From Lysobacteraceae bacterium (GTDB taxonomy: Bacteria; Patescibacteriota; Patescibacteriia; JAACEG01), in NCBI GenBank assembly GCA_011682665.1, contig JAACEG010000029.1, forward strand, positions 1 to 12,312: a DNA stretch of 12,312 bases, read 5' to 3'. Both the position numbers and the translations under genes were made by a program. Below the pieces are notes generated by a model. It was not told where the DNA came from, ran no database searches, and was given only the letters and a program-made list of their open reading frames with translations. Shown here piece after piece: positions 1 to 5,733 of the stretch; position 1 is the first letter of the stretch, and each line of letters begins with the position of its first letter.

Positions 1-166
1 ATATTTCATAATAAACTAATTTATCTATATTATATTTTTTAGTAAAACCTTTAACGACTTTATTTTTATGGTCTTCTATTCTTCTTTCTAAATTACTTGT
101 CACACCTGTATAAAATACTGTGTTTCTCTGATTCGTTATTATATAAATATAATACTGTTTTTGCAT
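1..166 (-). CDS. GIY-YIG nuclease domain protein, 5' part only
   Basis: The first 55 codons are present, starting at the ATG complementary to 164-166; the rest lies beyond the left edge. The reading begins MQKQYYIYIITN, followed by VFYTGVTSNLERRIEDHKN. This is the hallmark of the small single-domain GIY-YIG family (UvrC/UPF0213-like): the YIYI strand stands for the GIY element, YTGVTSNL for the YIG element, and the Arg in LERRI and the His in EDHKN follow as expected. Family members are usually 80-100 aa, so about half the protein is seen; the catalytic Glu and downstream Asn are outside the window. These proteins are putative DNA endonucleases, common in many copies in small bacterial genomes, and their cellular role is mostly unknown. 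No Shine-Dalgarno sequence precedes the ATG. The family call is firm; the function is not. Confidence 0.85.
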   Translation of the reverse strand, partial: MQKQYYIYIITNQRNTVFYTGVTSNLERRIEDHKNKVVKGFTKKYNIDKLVYYEI

Positions 167-197
167 AAATTTCACTGTTATTGCGAATAAATCTTTT

Positions 198-445
198 GTC
201 ATTGCGAGCTCTTCGCGATGACGATGAATACCCCCTGTATTGCAAGCAAAGCGAAGCAATCCCAAGAATATTATCGCCAATTGCTGGGATTGCTTCGTCG
301 TTCCTCCTCGCAATGACAGAGTTTTTCCTCGGGATTGCTTCGTCGTTCCTCCTCGCAATGACAGAGTTTTTCTTAGGATTGCTTCGTTGTTCCTCTCCGA
401 AGGAGTTCGTATGACTCTTCGGAGTCCATTGGACCTCGCAATGAC
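198..445. repeat. Palindromic repeat array 1 (CATTGCGAG / CGAAGCAATCCC type)
   Basis: A cluster of short GC-richer units sits in AT-rich DNA. A near-palindrome lies at 198-222 (gtcattgcga, then ttcgcgatgac). A reverse-oriented unit at 234-263 ends gcgaagcaatccc. Forward units (gggattgcttcg ... ctcgcaatgaca) lie at 286-318 and 331-363, 33 bp each and identical. A longer forward unit at 376-445 is interrupted by a nested hairpin (ctccgaag ... cttcggag). The cgaagcaatccc arm (252-263) can pair with gggattgcttcg (286-297). The same units occur in array 2 at 3350-3521. Elements of this type are dispersed intergenic repeats in many bacterial genomes; they are non-coding, and short ORFs drawn through them are artefacts. 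They could act as transcription-end hairpins or recombination sites. Confidence 0.9.
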
Positions 446-693
446 GATGAAATTTAGATATTTCGTAATTCGCAGATTATTATAACTATAGCAAATTTTT
501 ATTTTTTATACAATCATAAATTACCCACAATACAAAATAAATTATTTTTTAATATTTTTAATTTTTTAGAATTTACTTTGTTTTATAGATAAATTTATGT
601 TATTCTATAAAAAATGAATTACCCCGCAGCAAGCTGACAAGGAATATCTACGATTTAACCTATTTTAACATATCATATTTAACATATTATATA
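446..693. other. AT-rich intergenic stretch upstream of the ATPase gene
   Basis: No gene is visible here. The stretch starts with gatgaaatttagat and a 12-mer (460-471) that recurs at the end of repeat array 2 (3521-3532). It is then almost pure A/T to about 620. At 621-645 there is a GC-richer island (accccgcagcaagctg followed by acaaggaatat). It looks like half of a CCCCGCAGC...GCTGCGGGG hairpin whose right arm is lost; this reading is speculative. A promoter for the ATPase gene presumably lies here, but only weak matches are present (TTGTTT 578-583, 17 bp, TATTCT 601-606). Confidence 0.5.
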
Positions 694-3297
694 ATGAATT
701 CAACTAATAAATTTAAAAAATTTCAATTAACTAAAAATTGGTATAATAAGACAACAGAAGAAACAACTGATTTATTGGAAACAAATATTGATAATGGCTT
801 ATCAGAGCAAGAAGCGCAAGCAAGAAGAAAATTTTTTGGTTTAAATAAATTACCTAAAAAAAAGAATTTTTCTGTTTTTTGGTTATTTATTAATCAATTT
901 AAAAGCCCTCTTGTTTATATTTTAATTATTGCTGGAGTAGTGATGTTTTTTGTCGGCAATTGGACTGACACAATAGTAATTTTTTTTGCCGTTTTTATAA
1001 ATGCGATATTTGGTTTTTGGGAGGAACGAAAAACATTAAACATTCTTGACAAATTAAAAAAAGTTTTAAAAACAACAGCAAAGGTTATCCGTGAAGGGAA
1101 AAAATCTGAGATTCCACGAGAAAAAATAACTTTGGGCGATTTGGTTTTTCTTAATGCTGGAGATCGCGTGCCAGCTGATGGAAGAATTATCAGGGCAAAT
1201 AATTTATCAATTTCTGAAGCTATTTTAACCGGCGAATGGATTTCATCTCAAAAAACAAGAGAAGTTATGCCTGAAACAATTCATTTGGCTGAAAGAAATA
1301 ATATGGCTTATGCTGGATCGCTCGTAGAATCTGGGTTGGGAACTATTATCGTTACTGCTATCGGCAGGCATACAGAAACAGGGAAAATAGCCACAATGTT
1401 GAAGGAAGTAAAAGAAAAAAAATCTCCTTTACAAAAAAAAATAGCTAAACTCGGAAAAACGATTACCATAATAATTAGTGTTATCGCGATAATAATATTT
1501 ATTGGAGGCGTTTTGCGCGGAGATGATATGGTGGAAATATTTGAAGCTTCTGTTGCTATGGCGGTGGGAGGAGTACCAGAAGCCCTGCCCATAGTTATGA
1601 CCATAATTTTAGTGATTGGAATGGAAAGATTGCTTAGAAAAAAAGGCTTAATTAGAAAATTATCATCAGTTGAAACATTAGGTTCAACTTCTATAATTTG
1701 TTTTGACAAAACAAAAACTCTTACAAAAGGAGAAATGAAATTAGCTAAAATTATAAGCCCTGACAAAAAATTTTGTTTTAAAATAGGAGCTTTATGTAAT
1801 GAAGCTTTTATTGAAAATATTGACAAAACGGTTGATAAATGGAAAATAAAAGGAGCGCCAACTGATAAGGCCTTATTAGTTGCCGGCATTCAACAAGGAA
1901 TTCTAAAATTTGAACTTGAAAAAGAATCTATTGAAATTGATAAAATCCCCTTTGATTCAGAATATAAATATCAAGTTAGCTTAAGGGAAGAAAAAAAACA
2001 AAAATATCTTTATATAACCGGAGCTCCTGAAAAATTATTAAAAATTTCCGTGAAAAAACAAGGTTGGAAAAAACAAATAGATAAATTAGCCAAACAAGGA
2101 TTGCGAATTGTCGGCGTAGCTTATAAAAAAGTTAATGTTAATAAGAAAAAAATATTAAAGGAAGATATTGATAAATTTAATTTTGTGGGAATAATGTCTT
2201 TTGAGGATCCATTACGCGATGGGATTAAACAAGCTCTGCAAACAGCAAAAGAAGCTGGGTTAAAACCAATTATTATTACAGGAGACTTTAGCCAAACAGC
2301 AAAAAGTATCGCTCTAAAAGCGGGAATGAAAATTAAAAACTCTGAAATTATAGAAGGAATCGCTTTAGATAAAATGACAGATGACAAATTAAAAAGAATT
2401 TGCCAAAAAATAAAAATCTACTGTCGCGCTGAACCAAAACATAAAATTAGAATAGTAAAAGCCTGGCAAACAAAAGGAAAAGTTGTCGCCATGGTTGGCG
2501 ATGGAGTAAATGACTCTCCTGCCATAAAACAAGCCGATGTTGGGATAGCTTTAGGTTCTGGAACAGAAGTTGCCAAAGAAACAGCTGATATTGTTTTATT
2601 AAATGACAGTTTTGAAATTATTATCAAGGCCATAGAGCAAGGAAGAATCGTTTTAGACAATTTAAAAAAATCAATTTCTTATGTTTTAGCTGATTCATTT
2701 ACTTCTGTTATTCTAATCGGTATGACTAATATAATTTTTGGTTGGCCCTTGCCTATTTTGCCTGTGCAAATTTTATGGAATAATATTACAGAAGACACTT
2801 TGCCAAATATCGCTTATGCTTTTGAGCCAGGTGAAAAAAATGTAATGCAAAGAGGACCATCTCCAGTCAAAACCCCTCTTCTAAACAAAGAAATGAAAAT
2901 GCTTATTTTTGGCACAGGCTTAATTGATGAATTTTTAACTTTTCTTTTATTTTGGTACTTATGGAAAAAATTAGGATTAAATTTAGATTATGTGAGAACC
3001 TTAATTTTCGGAGCAATATCACTTGATACTGCTATGGTTGTCTATTCATATAAAAATTTAAGAAAAAATCTTTGGCATATAAATTTATTTTCTAATAAAT
3101 GGCTAATATTATCCTCTCTTTTAGTGCTAATATCTTATTCCTTGGCAATATACGCGCCTCCTTTGCAGAAAATTCTTTATACAGTTCCTATTGGAATAGA
3201 AGGTTGGATTCTTTTATTTATTGTTGGAATTGTTAGCGTTATTATAATAGAATTAACTAAATTATATTTTATTTCAAAACATAAAACAGAAGCTTAA
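694..3297 (+). CDS. P2-like cation-transporting P-type ATPase
   Basis: An 867-aa membrane pump that uses ATP to move a cation through a phospho-aspartate cycle. The order matches the Ca2+/Na,K/H+ (P2) class: an N-terminal cation-ATPase domain (about 15-75), M1-M2 (about 72-110), an actuator domain with TGEW (179-182), M3-M4 with PEALP (295-299), and the P/N domains. These are followed by M5-M6 and four more C-terminal helices. Phosphorylated Asp338 lies in DKTKTLT; TGD is at 529-531 and VGDGVND at 601-607. By-eye alignment with SERCA places Asn697, Glu700 and Asp701 of M6 at the ion-site positions, but M5 has ADSFTS (666-671) where SERCA has SSNVGE, so the ion is uncertain. Odd points: Gly of DKTGTLT is Lys341, Ser of TGES is Trp182, and the Lys of KGAPE is Thr442. 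The ATG has no Shine-Dalgarno sequence. The gene stands alone between two repeat arrays. The class is certain, the substrate unknown, and activity needs caution given the motif changes. Confidence 0.93.
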   Translation: MNSTNKFKKFQLTKNWYNKTTEETTDLLETNIDNGLSEQEAQARRKFFGLNKLPKKKNFSVFWLFINQFKSPLVYILIIAGVVMFFVGNWTDTIVIFFAVFINAIFGFWEERKTLNILDKLKKVLKTTAKVIREGKKSEIPREKITLGDLVFLNAGDRVPADGRIIRANNLSISEAILTGEWISSQKTREVMPETIHLAERNNMAYAGSLVESGLGTIIVTAIGRHTETGKIATMLKEVKEKKSPLQKKIAKLGKTITIIISVIAIIIFIGGVLRGDDMVEIFEASVAMAVGGVPEALPIVMTIILVIGMERLLRKKGLIRKLSSVETLGSTSIICFDKTKTLTKGEMKLAKIISPDKKFCFKIGALCNEAFIENIDKTVDKWKIKGAPTDKALLVAGIQQGILKFELEKESIEIDKIPFDSEYKYQVSLREEKKQKYLYITGAPEKLLKISVKKQGWKKQIDKLAKQGLRIVGVAYKKVNVNKKKILKEDIDKFNFVGIMSFEDPLRDGIKQALQTAKEAGLKPIIITGDFSQTAKSIALKAGMKIKNSEIIEGIALDKMTDDKLKRICQKIKIYCRAEPKHKIRIVKAWQTKGKVVAMVGDGVNDSPAIKQADVGIALGSGTEVAKETADIVLLNDSFEIIIKAIEQGRIVLDNLKKSISYVLADSFTSVILIGMTNIIFGWPLPILPVQILWNNITEDTLPNIAYAFEPGEKNVMQRGPSPVKTPLLNKEMKMLIFGTGLIDEFLTFLLFWYLWKKLGLNLDYVRTLIFGAISLDTAMVVYSYKNLRKNLWHINLFSNKWLILSSLLVLISYSLAIYAPPLQKILYTVPIGIEGWILLFIVGIVSVIIIELTKLYFISKHKTEA

Positions 3298-3349
3298 AAG
3301 GATCAATCGTTAATTATCTTGGACTACGAAATACATAAATTTCGCTATC

Positions 3350-3521
3350 TTTGCGAGAAAGGAGCGAAGCGATCTCCTGAATACTCCCTGTCATTGCGAG
3401 CGAAGCGAAGCAATCCCCTGAATATTATCGCCAATTGCTGGGATTGCTTCGGTCGCTATCGCTCCCTCGCAATGACAGAACTTTCCTCGGGATTGCTTCG
3501 TCGTTCCTCCTCGCAATGACA
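3350..3521. repeat. Palindromic repeat array 2
   Basis: The same family as the array at 198-445. It contains a variant unit (ttgcgagaaaggagcgaagcgatctcc, split by a short A-run) at about 3354-3377, a reverse unit at 3389-3417 and forward units at 3440-3477 and 3489-3521. The 3489-3521 unit is identical over 33 bp to 286-318 and 331-363. The block 3420-3451 is identical over 32 bp to 266-297, including the spacer between the reverse and forward units, so the arrays share an arrangement and not just a consensus. Flanks carry tacgaaat (3324-3331) and atttcgta (3521-3528) as an inverted pair. The array separates the 3' ends of the convergent ATPase and murG genes and may serve as a shared transcription end, since neither has a clear T-tract terminator. 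Confidence 0.9.
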
Positions 3522-3539
3522 TTTCGTAATTCAAGGTAA

Positions 3540-4655
3540 TTATGCAACAGGTCTAATAATAGTTTTAATTATTTCTATAACTTTTTCTGTTCCATTGGAT
3601 TTAAAGACTTTCCTGATATTCTCGCTTAATTTGTTTTTTATATCTTCATTATATAATATTTTTTTTATTGAACTTACAAAAATATCATTGGTGATATTTT
3701 TTTGATTTAAAACAATTGCGGCTTCGGCTTTCACAAAAAAATTAGCGTTTTCTTCTTGATGGCTATCTGGAATTGGAATTAAAATAGATGGTTTTTTAAA
3801 AGCGGATAATTCACTTAATGTCCCTATTCCACAGCGGGAAATAACAGCATCGCTGATTGTAAAAGCTTTAAAAATGTTTTGCAAAAATTCAAAATGATGA
3901 TATCTATTATTAAAAGCGGTTTTTATTGATTTATTTTTACCAGTAATATGAATTATTTGGCAAAATTTTGTTAACTCCTCTAAATTATCTTGAATTAAAT
4001 TATTAATTGCCATAGCCCCTATTCCTCCTCCGATAACAAGCAAAGTCGGCAAATCATCAATCAGATTAAAATTAGTTTTTAGTTTTGCATTTTGCATGTC
4101 TGCCGACGAGGCAGGAGTTTTGATTTTGAGGCTTTGCCGAATGGGATTTCCAGTCCAAATAGTCTTCTTTTTTGGATAATCATTTAATGATTTTTCAAAT
4201 CCCACTGTAATTTTAGTTGCCAATGGCGTCATTATTTTATTGGCTAAACCTGCCCTAATATCCATTTGATGGATTAAAATTGGAACTCTTAGTATTTTCC
4301 CGGCGAAAACAGTTGGCACGCTCACAAAACTTCCCGCTGATAAAATAATATCTGGCTTGAATTTTAAAATAATAAAAAAAGACTGGAAAAATCCGATTAA
4401 AATAAAAAAAGGATCAATAAAATTTTTAAAACTAAAATAACGCCTAAATTTTCCTGAAAAAATTGTTTCAATTTCAACGCCCTTTTTTAATAAAAAATCT
4501 TTTTCTGGTCCGTTTTTTGTAATAATCCATAAAAAATGATGATTTGCTTCATCACTTTTTAATTTTTCCATTATGGCTATTAAAGGCATTACCGAACCCA
4601 TTGTTCCCCCGCCTGTTAGCAAAACTTTTAAATTTTTATCAAAAACCCTTGACAT
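3540..4655 (-). CDS. murG: MurG-like UDP-GlcNAc:lipid I N-acetylglucosaminyltransferase
   Basis: A GT-B fold transferase making lipid II at the inner membrane face. Counting from the chosen ATG (4655, 371 aa), the N-terminal loop reads TGGGTMGSVMPLIA shortly after the start, as expected for MurG. Next come LSAGSFVSVP, IHQMDIRAGLANK and WTGNPIRQSL, then the C-terminal domain with VIGGGIGAMAINN, SRCGIGTLSEL, PSILIPIPDSHQEENANFF and a final helix. The SRxGxxTxxEL and HQxxNA signatures bind UDP-GlcNAc. Departures from classical MurG: GGTGGH is GGTMGS, so the conserved His is Ser, and HEQN is HQMD. I believe this variant recurs in CPR genomes. An upstream in-frame ATG at 4712 would give 390 aa but adds 19 residues not typical of the family; it is preceded by AAGGG only 3 nt away. 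The interdomain linker contains a repeat-derived insert (4074-4127). The gene lies downstream of the riboflavin kinase gene and is probably co-transcribed. Confidence 0.88.
   Translation of the reverse strand: MSRVFDKNLKVLLTGGGTMGSVMPLIAIMEKLKSDEANHHFLWIITKNGPEKDFLLKKGVEIETIFSGKFRRYFSFKNFIDPFFILIGFFQSFFIILKFKPDIILSAGSFVSVPTVFAGKILRVPILIHQMDIRAGLANKIMTPLATKITVGFEKSLNDYPKKKTIWTGNPIRQSLKIKTPASSADMQNAKLKTNFNLIDDLPTLLVIGGGIGAMAINNLIQDNLEELTKFCQIIHITGKNKSIKTAFNNRYHHFEFLQNIFKAFTISDAVISRCGIGTLSELSAFKKPSILIPIPDSHQEENANFFVKAEAAIVLNQKNITNDIFVSSIKKILYNEDIKNKLSENIRKVFKSNGTEKVIEIIKTIIRPVA
4074..4127. repeat. Palindromic repeat inserted in frame in the murG linker
   Basis: Within murG, the bases coding for KTPASSADMQNAKLKT contain a small GC-rich hairpin (ctgcc-gacga-ggcag, 4100-4114) next to a tandem tttgcat (4085-4098), unlike the AT-rich coding sequence around it. 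The segment sits exactly in the linker between the two Rossmann domains, where an insert is tolerated. It looks like a dispersed intergenic-type repeat kept in frame. That origin is inferred from composition and hairpin shape; no second copy is present in this window. Confidence 0.45.
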
Positions 4656-4712
4656 ATTTTTTATTTCGTATATAATATAAATATTAGAGAAAAACTCTAA
4701 GTTGGAAATCAT

Positions 4713-4773
4713 AAGCCCTTGATCTGTGCTCTAATATCAATTTATTTTTTTGATATTAGTGGAGACAGGGGCT
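4713..4773. other. Large imperfect palindrome at the riboflavin kinase / murG junction
   Basis: Perfect 10-bp arms ctaatatcaa (4731-4740) and ttgatattag (4750-4759) enclose a 9-nt A/T loop. The palindrome continues outward imperfectly to agccc (4713-4717) and gggct (4769-4773). On the plus strand it is followed by a T-rich run (4773-4784), as in an intrinsic terminator, but there is no plus-strand gene here to end. On the minus strand no T-tract follows, so it may be an mRNA processing or attenuation hairpin between the kinase gene and murG. The right arm lies in the last codons and stop of the kinase gene. Confidence 0.6.
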
Positions 4774-5130
4774 TTTTTCTTTTTTAATATCTTGTTTTAT
4801 CTGCTCAATTAATTTTTTTTTGGAAGCAAATTTTTTTATATCCCTGATTTTATTAAAAACTTCAATTTCTAACTCTTTGCCATAAATATCTTGATTAAAA
4901 TCAATTATTAAAACTTCTGCGGAAATATTATTATTAAAAGTTTTTTTAGGGCCGTAATGCAAAAGCCCTTTATAAAATTTTTCTTTATATTTGACTTTAC
5001 AAACATAAACGCCAAATTCTTTTAACCCGGATTTTTCTAAATTTTGGACATCTAAATTAGCTGTCTTAAGACCAACAGATTTTCCAACGCCCTCCCCTTT
5101 TATTACTTTTGATTTAATAATTATAGGCAT
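4756..5130 (-). CDS. Stand-alone riboflavin kinase (flavokinase) domain
   Basis: 124 aa matching only the C-terminal kinase half of bifunctional RibF. It would phosphorylate riboflavin to FMN using ATP in the cytoplasm. Visible family marks: the glycine-rich KGEGVGKSVGL loop (11-21) followed by KTANLDV, the counterpart of PTAN, with Thr23 and Asn25 (Mg-nucleotide ligands) kept but Pro changed to Lys; FGVYVCKV; LHYGPKKTF in place of NIGxRPTF; AEVLIIDF with the expected catalytic Glu72; DIYGKELEIEVF; and the C-terminal KIRDIKKFASKKKLIEQIKQDI. The N-terminal FMN adenylyltransferase domain of RibF is absent, and nothing upstream encodes it. Either FAD is made by another enzyme or the cell depends on FMN. 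A promoter candidate lies at 5141-5168, giving a nearly leaderless message. The last residues (SPCLH) fall in the junction palindrome. The domain call is strong; activity is inferred. Confidence 0.85.
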   Translation of the reverse strand: MPIIIKSKVIKGEGVGKSVGLKTANLDVQNLEKSGLKEFGVYVCKVKYKEKFYKGLLHYGPKKTFNNNISAEVLIIDFNQDIYGKELEIEVFNKIRDIKKFASKKKLIEQIKQDIKKEKSPCLH

Positions 5131-5140
5131 ATTGTTTAAA

Positions 5141-5168
5141 ACTATATCATAATTTTAAGTAAAATCAA
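5141..5168 (-). promoter_or_regulatory. Candidate promoter for the riboflavin kinase-murG unit
   Basis: On the minus strand, TTGATT (5163-5168), a 16-nt spacer and TATAGT (5141-5146). The predicted start of transcription is only a few nt upstream of the ATG at 5130, so the mRNA would be close to leaderless. It is arranged back to back with the plus-strand promoter at 5179-5206. The match is moderate in AT-rich DNA. Confidence 0.4.
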
Positions 5169-5178
5169 ATAAAACATA

Positions 5179-5206
5179 TTGACAAAATCTGAGAATTCGT
5201 TATACT
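5179..5206 (+). promoter_or_regulatory. Strong sigma-70-type promoter facing rpmA
   Basis: TTGACA (5179-5184), a 16-nt spacer and TATACT (5201-5206), 11 of 12 consensus bases. The only plus-strand gene downstream is the broken L27 gene at 5734, so the promoter would produce a leader of about 520 nt through the long-hairpin element and the hairpin cassette. Alternatively it drives the 5238-5400 element as a separate small RNA. Confidence 0.65.
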
Positions 5207-5221
5207 AAATTCGTTATACTA
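5194..5221 (+). repeat. 14-bp tandem duplication of the -10 region
   Basis: aattcgttatacta occurs twice with no gap (5194-5207 and 5208-5221). Each copy carries a TATACT box; only the first has proper spacing from TTGACA. The second could support a weaker alternative start with a different upstream contact, or is simply a slippage product. Confidence 0.85.
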
Positions 5222-5237
5222 AAAATAAAATATAAAT

Positions 5238-5400
5238 AGGGGCTGGTGACGCATTCGCTTTCGTAGCGAAAATTTTAAATTTTGAGGCAAATTTTTTAAA
5301 CAATTTTTGCGGTTTAGCCTTAGTTAAGCCAAAAAGATTTTTAGAAAATTTGACCAAAATTTGGAATTTGCAGTAGAAATGGAGTGCGTCACCAGCCCCT
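5238..5400. mobile_element. 163-bp long-hairpin element with terminal inverted repeats (MITE-like)
   Basis: The ends are perfect 16-bp inverted repeats: aggggctggtgacgca (5238-5253) and tgcgtcaccagcccct (5385-5400). The inner sequence is also roughly self-complementary along its whole length (about three quarters by eye). Sub-hairpins include ttcgct/agcgaa (5254-5270) and an apical ttttgcggttta/ttaagccaaaa stem. Both sides are flanked by aaat (5234-5237 and 5401-5404), which could be a target duplication but is weak evidence in such AT-rich DNA. There is no coding capacity. The most economical reading is a small non-autonomous element inserted between a promoter and rpmA. An alternative is a structured small RNA made from the promoter at 5179, with a size and rod shape reminiscent of 6S RNA. 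Confidence 0.65.
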
Positions 5401-5431
5401 AAATAAACCGTTTAAAAATTCAAATAATGGA

Positions 5432-5709
5432 TTCCTCCCCTATTTAGGGGAGGTTAGGTGGGGTAAAAAATAAATAATACCCCCTCTGACTCCCCCTAAA
5501 AGGGGGAGAAGGGAAAAACAGATTCCCCCTAAAAGGGGGAGAACAAATGAATTCCCCCTACAAGGGGGAGAAAAAGAATAACGGGTTCCTCCCCTATTTA
5601 GGGGAGGTTAGGTGGGGTAATACCCCCTCTGACTCCCCCTAAAAGGGGGAGAAGGGAAAAACAGATTCCCCCTAAAAGGGGGAGAACAAATGAATTTCCT
5701 AAATAGGGA
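5432..5709. repeat. Duplicated cassette of CCCCCT-AGGGGG hairpin repeats
   Basis: Seven or so short palindromes occur in 280 bp: cctcccctatttaggggagg at 5434-5453 and 5588-5607; ctccccct-aaaa-gggggag at 5490-5508 and 5633-5651; tccccct-aaaa-gggggag at 5524-5541 and 5667-5684; a tacaa-loop version at about 5553-5570; and a degenerate one at 5696-5709. Runs ggttaggtgggg and ccccctctgact between them can also pair. The block 5432-5553 is repeated at 5586-5696 (154-bp offset), identical except for an 11-bp A/T stretch missing from copy 2 after ggtggggtaa. The repeats are GC-rich islands in AT-rich DNA and non-coding. Such hairpins are a dispersed intergenic repeat type. Here they fill the space just ahead of the broken L27 gene. 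Confidence 0.88.
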
Positions 5710-5733
5710 GAAAATAAAAATTAACTTAAAAAT

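Noticed and set aside
181..485. Two overlapping plus-strand ORFs of 77 and 81 codons
   Set aside because: They are translations of the palindromic repeat array: the repeated peptide SFLLAMTEFF/VVPPRNDRVF reflects the DNA repeat. No family resemblance and no start signal.
578..606. ATPase promoter TTGTTT-17-TATTCT
   Set aside because: Only 7 of 12 consensus bases in an almost pure A/T stretch; many equal matches nearby.
1308..1889. 193-codon antisense ORF inside the ATPase gene
   Set aside because: It is opposite a clearly coding frame with full P-type ATPase motifs, has no recognisable domain, and its length is explained by codon bias of the sense gene. The same holds for the other antisense ORFs in acs, murC and the nucleotidase gene.
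3319..3519. Plus-strand ORF of 66 codons after the ATPase gene
   Set aside because: It lies almost wholly in repeat array 2 and reads the same repeat-derived peptides (SLRAKRSNP, SLAMTE).
4656..4712. 19-residue N-terminal extension of murG from the ATG at 4712
   Set aside because: The extra residues are not typical of MurG, whose glycine loop comes within the first 20 residues or so; the ATG at 4655 gives the normal distance. The weak AAGGG ahead of 4712 is only 3 nt away, so the longer form is unlikely but not excluded.
5238..5400. Possible tmRNA (the start ggggctgg...gcattcg resembles ssrA)
   Set aside because: The 3' end lacks a T-arm (ggttcga-type) and CCA, there is no tag reading frame, and the element is too short; the ends are simply inverted repeats.
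5432..5709. CRISPR-like regular repeats
   Set aside because: The repeats are palindromes of unequal spacing, the intervening sequences are themselves duplicated rather than unique, and no cas genes are present.
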